From an uncultured Anaerolineales bacterium (GTDB lineage: Bacteria; Chloroflexota; Anaerolineae; Aggregatilineales; Aggregatilineaceae): a DNA stretch of 56,581 bases. Below are positions 16,483 through 24,642 of the stretch, in pieces; within the stretch, counting starts at the first letter, position 1; each line of letters starts with the position of its first letter. Where the stretch lies: NCBI GenBank assembly GCA_937135955.1, contig CAKZOB010000067.1, positions 1 through 56,581 on the forward strand. The letters run 5' to 3'. Made by a program: the position numbers and the translations under genes. Below the pieces are notes generated by a model, which did not search any database, was not told the DNA's origin, and worked only from the letters and a program-made list of their open reading frames with translations.

Positions 16483-16494
16483 TAGTTCGAACTA
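16483..16494. promoter_or_regulatory. Palindromic putative operator TAGTTCGAACTA
   Basis: A perfect 12-bp palindrome 8 bp downstream of a consensus -10 element, flanked by further ACTA/GAACTA half-site copies (16476-16483 and 16491-16499). The position is that of a repressor site. The binder is unknown; a metal-responsive regulator would suit the transporter downstream. Confidence 0.6.
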
Positions 16495-16535
16495 AAACTA
16501 CCTGTAGCCGCCTGTTGATGGCGGAGAGGTTGGCC

Positions 16536-17308
16536 ATGGAAGAAGAAGCTCCTGCACCCCCACCCCCTGACGTCCCTCTCGCCTGCCGCATACCATCGAG
16601 CACGCCGATTTCGACTACCATTCCCGCCGCGATCCTCACCGCCGAGCCTCCGGATTGGCGGACATCATCCTTGGAGGACAGGACGGTCTGGTGAATGTGC
16701 TTGGCGTGATCCTGGGCGTGGCAGCCGCCACCAGCGACACACACATCGTGCTGGTCGCGGGTCTGGCAGCCACCTTCGCCGAGTCCATCTCCATGGGAGC
16801 GGTAGCCTACACCTCTACACAGGCTGAAGCGGCCTTCTACGAAAGCGAACGGGCGCGAGAATATCGTCACATTGCACGGGTGCCGGAGCTGGAACGGCAG
16901 GAGATCTACGAGATTTACCAGAAGAAAGGCTTCGGTGACGAACTGCTCGATCACATTGTGCAGACCATCACCGCCGACCAGGACACCTGGGTTCAGGTCA
17001 TGATGGCGGAAGAGCACCAACTGTCACCGACCGACCATCAACACGCGCTGCGCGCTGCGCTGATTGTGGGATTTTCGGCGGTGATCGGTTCGCTCATCCC
17101 ATTGCTGCCGTTCATCTTCCTCTCGGTCAAGGTGAGCATCATCATCTCGATCCTGCTCTCGGCGCTGGCGCTTTTCATGGTGGGGGCATACAAAGCTCAC
17201 GTCACTGTTGGGCGGCCAGGCAAAAGCGGGCTGGAAATGGCCATCATCGGCACAGTGAGCGCCCTGGCCGGTTACCTGGTGGGGCTGCTGCTCAAAGCGC
17301 CGACGTAA
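16536..17308 (+). CDS. VIT1/CCC1-family iron/manganese transporter, frame interrupted near the start
   Basis: An inner-membrane transporter of the vacuolar iron transporter family. Landmarks are ADIILGGQDGLVNVLGVILG, then AATFAESISMGAVAYTSTQAE, a soluble helical cytoplasmic segment (ERQEIYEIYQKKGFGDELL), and three C-terminal spans. The best start is ATG 16536, with GGAGAGG in front. That frame loses homology after about 11-16 codons. The family-like N-terminus (HTIEHADFDYHSRRDPHRR) is in another frame, open only after a stop at 16568-16570. Adding one C in the run at 16573-16576 joins them into about 257 residues. Otherwise only a short form from TTG 16655 (217 residues, no SD) remains. Either a sequencing error or a real mutation is possible. 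Confidence 0.78.
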
Positions 17309-17355
17309 TCGGTGTGGGCCGCCCCAGCCCTGAGCGTTCCCCTGGGAAAAGACAA

Positions 17356-17384
17356 ACGGTTGGCGCGCGCTCCGTGCCAACCGT
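17356..17384. terminator. Hairpin between convergent genes
   Basis: A 9-bp perfect stem (ACGGTTGGC at 17356-17364, GCCAACCGT at 17376-17384) with an 11-nt loop, midway between the ends of the transporter gene (plus) and the alpha-mannosidase gene (minus). AAAAGACAA lies on its left side, giving a T-rich tail for minus-strand transcripts. It probably terminates from both sides. Confidence 0.7.
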
Positions 17385-17406
17385 CTGCCGTCGAGCCTGG
17401 CTTCAC

Positions 17407-20322
17407 TCAGTCTCCCAGGGCAAAGTCCAGTCTCAAAGTGATGATACGCTTGGGCGGAACCTGTAACGCCACACGACCTTCTGCGTCCACTGCCAGTGTT
17501 TCGCCGGTCGGCTCCTCCAGCAGGTTGGCGAGTTTGACCTGCGTCACTGGCACGTCGAACTGAAGCATCCCTGTCACGGTCTCCTCGCTGCTGTTGTAGA
17601 ACCGGGCGACGATCCCCGCCCCCTCCTCGGCGGGCTTGAGTGCCGTCAGCACCAGTTCGGGCGGACGCAAGGTGAACAGGGTCAGCGCTGGAGGTAGTGT
17701 CCCCTGCGCTGTCTCAACGGCCACACTGCGCAAGGGAGCGACAAACGCATAGGCCAGGTGCGCGGCCTGATCGAGATCGAACGCGCCGCCGAAAGCAATG
17801 AGGCTGTATTCAAACGCCGCCGGGCCGAGGCATTGTGCGCCGGGCGTAGGCCGTTTAGGCCCCGCATGTCCCGGTCGGCAGGTCAGATCGTCCAGCGAGA
17901 GCCAGCCCACCGACCGCAATAACGTCACGGCGATAGTGGCCTGCGCCCCCTCGTGAAGCAACTCGTATTCGGGCAATCCGCGCGTCGCCACCAGCAACCC
18001 TTGCCCGCCTTCTTCCACCGCCGTGAAGACACGCTGCGCCGCAGTAGGGGCCGGTTGCTCGGCCCAGCCAGAGGTATCAGCGGGTGGCTCGAAACGGCGC
18101 TTCAACCGGTCGAAGTGCCCGTCCACGATAGCCGTGTCACTGGCACAGCCAGTTGGGAACAGGACGCGCAACCGGTGATTCACAGCCTGGTTGTCCAGTT
18201 CGGTGCGCACGTCCACGCGACGCACGCCGGGCATGACTCGCACCGTAGTCGTCACCGGCAGCTCAACCGTCTGCGCGCTGCGCCCATCGCGATCCGGCGT
18301 CAGGTCAGCGGGCAGCGCATAGACAGAGCGAATGACCAGACATTGCCCAAAGGGGCCATCGTCCAGATACTCGACCAGCGAGGGGCGCAGCGGCGCTGTG
18401 ATCCGCACGTCGTGCGCAGGGGGACAGTAATCGTACTCGTCGCCCCGGTCTCCGCCGTCTTCCAGGCCGTTCAGCCCGCGCAACACGCGGTTCGTGCCCT
18501 TCTCGACCAGCGTCAGCGTGCCATCCGGAGCCGCCTCGACGCGGAACCACTCGTTTTCGATGGCCGGTGGTTGAGCAGCGTCCGCCGGACGCAAGGCAAA
18601 AGTGCCCGAAGCCATTGCCTGGGGCACGGCAGTCAGCCGATAGCACGTATAGCCCACACCGGCGACATCAGCCGCCACGAAGGACAGCCGCTGATTGCCC
18701 ACCAGGTGTGCCACGATCTCGAAACGCTGGCAGCCCCGCAGACGAGGCTCGCCGCGCAGTTGCCGCACTAGGCCCGCGAAGCTCCCGATCTGGCCTGTGT
18801 GGTATTCCGGCAATTCCATTTCCAGCCGCACACGTCCGTCGCCCAGCCATACCCGCACATTGTTGATCAGGCGGCCTTTGTAGAAACCAACCTCGATCCT
18901 GTCTAGCAGCGCCTGCCACTCCTCCGGCCCGATCACCATTGTCTCAGAAGACGACTCGGTCTCGTCCACCACCCGGTAGGGCACGGCTCGCCCTTGCCCA
19001 TCCAGCAATTGCCACCCCATCCCTGGGCCAGGCCAGGGAATAGTCACTTCCACCGGGCAGGTTTGCGGCTGCGCCAGAGGGTTATATACCAGCACCACGT
19101 AGTCAGACTTCGCCGAGATAGCCGCCAGGGTCGGCGGATCGGGTTCGGGGTAGTCAGCCAGGCGAGGCAACTGTGCGGCGTCAATCTGCCGGGCCAGATG
19201 GTACAGGCCCGCCTGGGTGACTTCGTGGGCGATCTGTTCGCTCCAGGCGAAACGGATGCGCATCTCCTCGTGCACCTGATCCACCGAGCAGCCGCAGATC
19301 GAGTCGTGCGGGTGATTCTCGATCAGGTAGCGCCAGGCGCGCCACAGTTCCCCGCGCCGGTCGCGCCCGCCACACAGCCACGCCAGAGCGCTTACCGGCT
19401 CCGCGTAGCGTTCCAGCGTCGTCTCGCAGGCGTGATTGCGCTGCTTGATCCACATGCGCGCCGAATAAACCCCTGGCAGCACCGGTGAACGCTCCGGCGA
19501 GCGCAGTTCGCCCCGCACTACCGGAATATCAGCGCCGTCGCCCAGGTGCGCTCTCACCCTGGCGATATGATCTGGCAGCGTGCCATGAACCAGCACGGCG
19601 CGCCCGGCCAGGCGCTCGTTGGCTACAGCGATCAGGGCGGGCAGTTCGGGTTGCGGCATCATGTGATCGGTGCCGTTCAGCAGCAGCAGATTCGGCGTGT
19701 GCGCGTGCGGAGCCAGCCGTTCGATCTGCAGTTCCACAGCGCGGGTGAAAGCCTCCGGCGTGGTCGGTGCCCAGGCCAGGTTACCGTAGCCTTCGCGGAA
19801 GTAGATGGTCAGCAGGCGCGTGCCATCGGGCGCTTCCCACCACAGTTCGGTTGGCCTGTCGCCCAGGCCACGCTGCAACGCTGCCGCTTCCAGACCGCAC
19901 CCCGCCAGGATTTGCGGCAACTGACTGATATGCCCGAAGGGATCGGGCGTGTAGCCGATGGGCAGCCGCGCCCCAAAGCGCGCGCAGACCTTCGCCCCCA
20001 GCAACAGATTGCGCACCGTCGCTTCGGGGCCGACCAGAAACTCGTCTGGCAGGATATGCCAGGGACCGATGAACAGGCGGCCAGCCGCGATGTGACGGCG
20101 CAAGTCAGCTTCCCGCTCAGGGCGCATTTCCAGGTAGTCTTCGAGCACGATCGTCTGCCCATCCAGCAGAAAGCTGTGGTACGCCGGATCGCTGTCGAGC
20201 AGATCGAGCAGGCGATCGATCAACTCCACCAGGCGGAAACGAAACACCTGGAACGGCTGATACCACTCGCGATCCCAGTGGGTGTGCGAGACGATTGTTA
20301 TGTGATAGGGCGCTGCAGTCAT
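17407..20322 (-). CDS. GH38 alpha-mannosidase
   Basis: A 971-residue cytoplasmic alpha-mannosidase with no signal peptide. The zinc-binding N-terminus HTHWDREW provides H15 and D17. The nucleophile is the aspartate of TPDPFGHISQLPQIL (D127). A further zinc histidine lies in ENHPHDSICGCS. A large beta-domain follows (PVTTTVRVMPGVRRVDVRTELDN) and the tail has ARFYNSSEETVTGMLQF, as in bacterial GH38 enzymes. It removes alpha-mannosyl residues with retention of configuration. It closes the transporter operon read from 27250, starting 13 bp after the PHP-domain gene. The imported sugar is therefore probably an alpha-mannoside or mannose-containing oligosaccharide. Confidence 0.93.
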   Translation of the reverse strand: MTAAPYHITIVSHTHWDREWYQPFQVFRFRLVELIDRLLDLLDSDPAYHSFLLDGQTIVLEDYLEMRPEREADLRRHIAAGRLFIGPWHILPDEFLVGPEATVRNLLLGAKVCARFGARLPIGYTPDPFGHISQLPQILAGCGLEAAALQRGLGDRPTELWWEAPDGTRLLTIYFREGYGNLAWAPTTPEAFTRAVELQIERLAPHAHTPNLLLLNGTDHMMPQPELPALIAVANERLAGRAVLVHGTLPDHIARVRAHLGDGADIPVVRGELRSPERSPVLPGVYSARMWIKQRNHACETTLERYAEPVSALAWLCGGRDRRGELWRAWRYLIENHPHDSICGCSVDQVHEEMRIRFAWSEQIAHEVTQAGLYHLARQIDAAQLPRLADYPEPDPPTLAAISAKSDYVVLVYNPLAQPQTCPVEVTIPWPGPGMGWQLLDGQGRAVPYRVVDETESSSETMVIGPEEWQALLDRIEVGFYKGRLINNVRVWLGDGRVRLEMELPEYHTGQIGSFAGLVRQLRGEPRLRGCQRFEIVAHLVGNQRLSFVAADVAGVGYTCYRLTAVPQAMASGTFALRPADAAQPPAIENEWFRVEAAPDGTLTLVEKGTNRVLRGLNGLEDGGDRGDEYDYCPPAHDVRITAPLRPSLVEYLDDGPFGQCLVIRSVYALPADLTPDRDGRSAQTVELPVTTTVRVMPGVRRVDVRTELDNQAVNHRLRVLFPTGCASDTAIVDGHFDRLKRRFEPPADTSGWAEQPAPTAAQRVFTAVEEGGQGLLVATRGLPEYELLHEGAQATIAVTLLRSVGWLSLDDLTCRPGHAGPKRPTPGAQCLGPAAFEYSLIAFGGAFDLDQAAHLAYAFVAPLRSVAVETAQGTLPPALTLFTLRPPELVLTALKPAEEGAGIVARFYNSSEETVTGMLQFDVPVTQVKLANLLEEPTGETLAVDAEGRVALQVPPKRIITLRLDFALGD

Positions 20323-20335
20323 AGCGGATCATCAC

Positions 20336-21733
20336 TCACTTCAGGTAGAGGGGATTTGTCAACGCACAGACGACGTTTCCTGTCGGCTCATCCTCCACGA
20401 CCTGTGCCCGCACGTAAGGCGTCTGCGCCACTGGCACGGTCGCGTCAAAGGCTTGATCTTGCTCAGAAATGGCAATTCGCGCCACTACACCCAGGGCTGT
20501 GCACACTTCCAGAGACAAGCCGGCTCCGTTCACTACGCGTATCTGCACGGTCAGCCGCCCATCGGGCGGGCGCTTGATGATGTCGCCCATCATGGCGTCT
20601 GCGCTGGAAAGGTACACGCGCACACCATCGGGGGCATTGCTGATAAAAGCATGGCCCGCCCGCAATCCCGCCAGCAGCGCCCTGGCCGTAGGACGCTCCG
20701 GGCAGTGAATCCAGGTCGTAGGGGTGCCGATACGCGCAACGTGCGGCCTGTGCAGGAAGTGCGCATCACTCCCGCCCACAGCTACCAGCCGTTCACCGGC
20801 CCGCAGACAGCTCTCCCAATAGGCCAGTGCTTCGTGGTTGAACAGTTCCCAGGGGCCATTCCAGACCTCGATACAATGCTGCCCCCTGATTACCTTGAAT
20901 TCCCACGGCGGGCCAGCCGTGCGGGGATGGTTGCAGGAGGTCAGGTAGCCCAGTTGCACCGCCCGGCGGATGGACTGTTCCATCAGCGCCGGACTGAGCG
21001 TGCGAAAGTCAATCCACTGATCCAGCCCCCAGACGTTCCAGTGGCCTTTGTAGGTAGTCACCTCGACGCCAGGGATCAGGATCAGGCTCCCAGGATCGAG
21101 CCGGGCCAGCGCGGCCAGGTGGCTGATCGAGTTATGGTCGGTGATCGCCAGGAAGTCCAGCCCCAGTTCCTGCGCCGCAGCCACAATCTCGCGCGGATCG
21201 GCGTCGCCGTCGCTGTGCCAGGAATGGCAATGCAGTTCACCGCGGTACCAGCCGTCGGGCCGTGCAGCGGGCGTGCCCTGCCGGTCGTCCAGCCCCAGCA
21301 GGCGCGGGAACTCAACCTGCGTCGCAGGCCCATCCCCGATCAGAAAACGGAGCGTGATTTCATAGTGACAACCGTCTGGCGCGCTCTTGTAGAAGCCCAG
21401 CGAGATGTGCCAGCGCCCCGGTTCCAGCGGGCCAGGCAGGTAGCCCGGCGTGGCCTCATCCGCCGTGATGAAGAACTCCCGCCTTGCACTGCCCGTCCAC
21501 CCCCGAAAACCAGCCCCCGGATATTCAGCCCCGCGCTGATCGAACAGGCCGATATCCAGCGTGTTACCCCCGCTCAGCAGGGGATCGGAGGCAATTGCCT
21601 GACTGTAGGTATAGCTGACCTCCAACCTCTGCACATGGGGAGGCATGTCGAACGGCACATTGTAATACTCGCCCACCTGCTCAGGGGAGAGATACCCCTG
21701 CAATACCTGGGTAGACCACTGTGACTGACTCAT
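20336..21733 (-). CDS. CehA/McbA-type PHP-domain metallophosphoesterase
   Basis: A 465-residue protein. An N-terminal beta-domain of about 155 residues (WHISLGFYKSAPDGCHYEITL) precedes a PHP domain with metal-binding motifs GELHCHSWHSDGDADP, FLAITDHNS, TSCNHPRTAG and GGSDAHFLHRPH. PHP proteins of this group are di- or trinuclear metal hydrolases of phosphate esters. The exact substrate varies and is unknown here. The start overlaps the end of the ABC ATPase gene by 4 bp. There is no signal peptide. Next to GH38 it may remove a phosphoryl group, for example from a phosphomannosyl or glycerophosphoryl glycan, which is inference. Confidence 0.85.
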   Translation of the reverse strand: MSQSQWSTQVLQGYLSPEQVGEYYNVPFDMPPHVQRLEVSYTYSQAIASDPLLSGGNTLDIGLFDQRGAEYPGAGFRGWTGSARREFFITADEATPGYLPGPLEPGRWHISLGFYKSAPDGCHYEITLRFLIGDGPATQVEFPRLLGLDDRQGTPAARPDGWYRGELHCHSWHSDGDADPREIVAAAQELGLDFLAITDHNSISHLAALARLDPGSLILIPGVEVTTYKGHWNVWGLDQWIDFRTLSPALMEQSIRRAVQLGYLTSCNHPRTAGPPWEFKVIRGQHCIEVWNGPWELFNHEALAYWESCLRAGERLVAVGGSDAHFLHRPHVARIGTPTTWIHCPERPTARALLAGLRAGHAFISNAPDGVRVYLSSADAMMGDIIKRPPDGRLTVQIRVVNGAGLSLEVCTALGVVARIAISEQDQAFDATVPVAQTPYVRAQVVEDEPTGNVVCALTNPLYLK

Positions 21734-22815
21734 TGGAGCAACTCACCGTCGCTGCCATAGAGGAATGTCCGCGCCAGGTCAAACCGCAGCCAGACGGTCT
21801 CCGCCAGCGGCGGGGCTTCGTCCTGGAACAAGCGCACCGAGACCAGCTCGCGGCCTACCTGCGTCACGACCAGCCACTCGCCACCCAGCGGTTGCACGGC
21901 GTAGACCTGGCTGGGTATTGTGCCAGGCAACTGTGTGGGGCTGATGGAGATGTGCTCCGGGCGGATGCCCAGGGTGAACTGTGGCCCATTGCTGATCGCG
22001 GCGCTCCAGCGCTCGCGGTGTGCCGCGATGTCCAGCATGTAGTCGTCATCGAAGATGATCTTACCCGCCGCCAGGTCTACCCGGCAGGGCAACAGATTCA
22101 TCGGCGGATTGCCCATGAACGACGCGACAAAGGTGTTAGCCGGACGGCTGTACACCTGCAAGGGATCGCCAATCTGCATGATCTTGCCGTAGTTCATCAC
22201 CACAATGCGGTCGGCCAGTGCCATGGCCTCTGCCTGATCGTGCGTCACATAGACCGCCGTCACGCCGACCTCGCGCTGCAGGTGCTTCAGGAAGGCGCGC
22301 GCCTCCAGGCGCAGCTTGGCATCCAGGTTGCTAAGGGGTTCGTCGAAGAGGAACACCTGTGCCTGATGCACCAATGCCCGTGCCACCGAAGCGCGCTGTT
22401 GCTGCCCACCCGATACCTGCGCCGGACGCCGCTGCAACAGGTCACCAATCTGCAGCTTCTGCGCGACTTCGGTCACCCGTCCCACCATCTCCCGCCGCCC
22501 TACTCCGCGCACCTTCAGGGGATAGCCGATGTTGTCCAGCAAAGTCATGTGCGGATAGAGCGCGTAGTCCTGGAAAACCATCGCCACGTCGCGTTCGCGC
22601 GGGGGCAGGTGTGTCACTTCGCGCTCGCCAATCTGAATGCGCCCGGCGTTGGGCACTTCCAGACCAGCGATCAACCGCAAAGTGGTCGTCTTGCCGCAGC
22701 CAGAGGGACCGAGCAAAGCGACAAATTCACCATCGTGCACTTCGAGCGTCACATCGTTGACTGCTATCAGTTCGCCAAAGCGCTTTGTCACGTGTTCGAG
22801 CAGTATCTTGGCCAT
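21730..22815 (-). CDS. Carbohydrate ABC transporter ATP-binding protein (MsmX/UgpC type)
   Basis: A 361-residue ATPase. Walker A is GPSGCGKTTTLRLIAG, the Q-loop is in MVFQDYALYPHM, the signature is VSGGQQQRASVARALVH, Walker B is VFLFDEPLSNLD, and the switch histidine is in VYVTHDQAEAMALAD. The last 120 residues form the TOBE regulatory domain (TLGIRPEHISISP), typical of MalK/UgpC/MsmX. It lies between the permeases and the PHP gene. It is the only sugar-type ATPase in the window although five permease pairs are present, so it may energise several transporters, as MsmX does in Bacillus. Confidence 0.94.
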   Translation of the reverse strand: MAKILLEHVTKRFGELIAVNDVTLEVHDGEFVALLGPSGCGKTTTLRLIAGLEVPNAGRIQIGEREVTHLPPRERDVAMVFQDYALYPHMTLLDNIGYPLKVRGVGRREMVGRVTEVAQKLQIGDLLQRRPAQVSGGQQQRASVARALVHQAQVFLFDEPLSNLDAKLRLEARAFLKHLQREVGVTAVYVTHDQAEAMALADRIVVMNYGKIMQIGDPLQVYSRPANTFVASFMGNPPMNLLPCRVDLAAGKIIFDDDYMLDIAAHRERWSAAISNGPQFTLGIRPEHISISPTQLPGTIPSQVYAVQPLGGEWLVVTQVGRELVSVRLFQDEAPPLAETVWLRFDLARTFLYGSDGELLQ

Positions 22816-22833
22816 GAGAGGTTTTGTCCGGAA

Positions 22834-23664
22834 TCAGGATTTGATGCCGCCAAAGAAGCGAAAACCAAAACGCCAGTTCACCAGCAGGTAGAGCACCAGC
22901 ACCGGAATGCCATAGAGGAACGCATAGGCCGCCACCAGGGTGTGAATGGGCGTCCCGGCCTCGCTGTAAAAGGAATACAGCGCCACCGAAGCGGGCATGT
23001 TCTTGGGATTGCGCAACATCACCACCGGGATCAGAAAAGCGCCCCAGGCGTTGACGAATGTCCAGATCGCCACCACTGCCACCCCTGGGCGGATCAGCGG
23101 GAAGGCGATGTCGCAGAAGATGCGCAGCGGGCTGGCCCCATAGACGATCGCCGCTTCCTCGTAAGAGCGCGGAATGGACTCGACGAAGTCGCGCATCATG
23201 AAGATGGCGGCGGGTAGCAAGCCACCCGTCAGTACCAGAATCACACCCAGGTGTGTGTCAATCAGATGCAGGTTATGGGCCAGCAAGAACAGGGGCACCA
23301 TGGCCGCCGTGCCTCCCACCACCGACGAGAACAGCATCAGCACATAAACCAGGGTGTTCTTGCCCGGCAACCGCGTGCGCGACAGCCCATAGGAAGCCAG
23401 CGTGGCCACCGTAGAAACCATCAACATGGCCCCGCCAGCGATGATCAGGTTGTTGCGAAACAGCGCCCGGATAGCAAAGCTGTTGTCGAACACCCTGCGG
23501 AAGTTCTCCAGGGTGGGGTTAGCTGGAATTTCGACGGCCAGAGTGGTCTTGGGCGTGAAAGGTGCCGTCAACAGCCACAGCAGCGGCACGGAGAAAAACG
23601 CCACGCAGACCAGCGAAAATACGATGATGAATGCCTTGCTCAAGTGCGATTCATACTCTCTCAT
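22834..23664 (-). CDS. Carbohydrate ABC transporter permease, MalG type
   Basis: A 276-residue permease. The first span (AFIIVFSLVCVAFFSVPLLW) is followed by the periplasmic FTPKTTLAVEIPANPTLENFRRVFDN loop, more spans, and the EAA loop SYEEAAIVYGASPLRIFCDIAFPLIRPG. It overlaps the MalF-type gene by 4 bp and ends 18 bp before the ATPase start. It is part of the alpha-mannoside locus with GH38. The EAA loop has VYGAS where many have IDGAS, a minor change. Confidence 0.92.
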   Translation of the reverse strand: MREYESHLSKAFIIVFSLVCVAFFSVPLLWLLTAPFTPKTTLAVEIPANPTLENFRRVFDNSFAIRALFRNNLIIAGGAMLMVSTVATLASYGLSRTRLPGKNTLVYVLMLFSSVVGGTAAMVPLFLLAHNLHLIDTHLGVILVLTGGLLPAAIFMMRDFVESIPRSYEEAAIVYGASPLRIFCDIAFPLIRPGVAVVAIWTFVNAWGAFLIPVVMLRNPKNMPASVALYSFYSEAGTPIHTLVAAYAFLYGIPVLVLYLLVNWRFGFRFFGGIKS

Positions 23665-24569
23665 GAGGCAACCTTCTGGCGTCGCAACATGATCAGGTAG
23701 CCCATGGCCAGGGTGAGATTGATCAGCATCATTACCACCGCAATAGCGCTACCTTTGCCGAATTCGAAGAACTTGAATGCGGTGCGATAGGTGTAAATCG
23801 AAACCAGCTCAGTTTTGAAACGCGGCCCCCCGCCTGTGAGCAGAAACGGCGTGAAGACGTTGAACGTCCACAGCGTGATCAGGATCAGATCGGTCAGGAT
23901 ATGCCCGCGCATCAGGGGAAAGAAGATGTCGCGGAACTTACGCCAGCCGGAGGCTCCGACGACATCGGCAGTCTCCACATAGGAGGGCGGAATCGTCTCC
24001 AGGGCCGACGAAAAGAGCAGGATCGAAAAAGCTGACCCACGCCAGGTGTTGAAGATAATGATGGAAAGCAACGGATGGTCGAAAAGCCAGTCTGGTTTGC
24101 CCAGTCCCAGCGCCGCCAGAATTGTGTTCAGCGTGCCCCGATCAACATCCAGAAAGGCGCTCCAGGCAAAAGCCACCACCACTTCGGGGATGATCCAGGC
24201 CAGCACCGCCGTCGTGAAAACCAGTTCGCGCAGAAAACCCTTGCGCCGGTAGAAGAACCAGGCGATGGTCAGCCCTACTACAGCCTGTCCCAGGATAGCC
24301 GATCCCAACACAAAACGGGCCGTGATCCACAGTGCATTGCCGAACTCGCCCAGGCGCATCCAGCGATCAGTATCGAAGAGGCGCTCGTAGTTGGCCAGAC
24401 CCACGAACTCCGGGTGCGCCGCCGTGATGCCCGTCAGTGTCCGGTTGGTGAAGCTCAGATAGAAGATCCAAAAGAAAGGCAGTATCAGAAAGATGGCTAC
24501 AAACACCAGCGCCGGTGCCAGGAAAGCCACACCTATTTTGCCTGAAAATATTCCTGGCCGTTTTTCCAC
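23661..24569 (-). CDS. Carbohydrate ABC transporter permease, MalF type
   Basis: A 302-residue permease. I use GTG 24569 (VEKRPGIFSGKIGVAFLAPAL) because GGAGGG lies 7 bp upstream. The open frame extends to 24614 but its earlier ATG has no SD and falls in the hairpin region. Landmarks: SFTNRTLTGITAAHPEFVGLANYERLF, a central IIPEVVVAFAWSAFL, and the EAA-like loop VETADVVGASGWRKFRDIFFPLMRG, where ETA replaces EAA. It pairs with the MalG-type protein. Confidence 0.88.
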   Translation of the reverse strand: MEKRPGIFSGKIGVAFLAPALVFVAIFLILPFFWIFYLSFTNRTLTGITAAHPEFVGLANYERLFDTDRWMRLGEFGNALWITARFVLGSAILGQAVVGLTIAWFFYRRKGFLRELVFTTAVLAWIIPEVVVAFAWSAFLDVDRGTLNTILAALGLGKPDWLFDHPLLSIIIFNTWRGSAFSILLFSSALETIPPSYVETADVVGASGWRKFRDIFFPLMRGHILTDLILITLWTFNVFTPFLLTGGGPRFKTELVSIYTYRTAFKFFEFGKGSAIAVVMMLINLTLAMGYLIMLRRQKVAS

Positions 24570-24598
24570 GTCGTATCCCTCCGTATCGGATACATAAA

Positions 24599-24628
24599 GG
24601 GGGCCGAACTGCACGGAGTCCAGCCCCC
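24599..24628 (-). terminator. GC-rich hairpin after the binding-protein gene
   Basis: GGGGGC (24599-24604) pairs with GCCCCC (24623-24628), with an 18-nt loop that has a little internal pairing. On the minus strand it follows the binding-protein stop and is trailed by TTTATG. It is likely a partial terminator or stabiliser between the binding-protein and permease cistrons. Confidence 0.55.
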
Positions 24629-24642
24629 ACGGTGCGACAGTG

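Noticed and set aside
22770-22787. CAAAGCGCTTTG palindrome inside the ABC ATPase gene, considered as a LacI-type operator
   Set aside because: It encodes the common TKRFG start of such ATPases and matches none of the promoter-linked operators here. Coincidence is the simpler reading.
22823-22832. TTTGTCCGGA near the ATPase start, considered as a second site for the AraR-like regulator
   Set aside because: Only one half of CTTGTCCGGACAAG is preserved. A partial match of this length is expected by chance.
21721-23217. A 498-codon plus-strand frame opposite the ABC ATPase and permease
   Set aside because: Walker A, signature and Walker B motifs are all on the minus strand. The plus-strand frame is a shadow.
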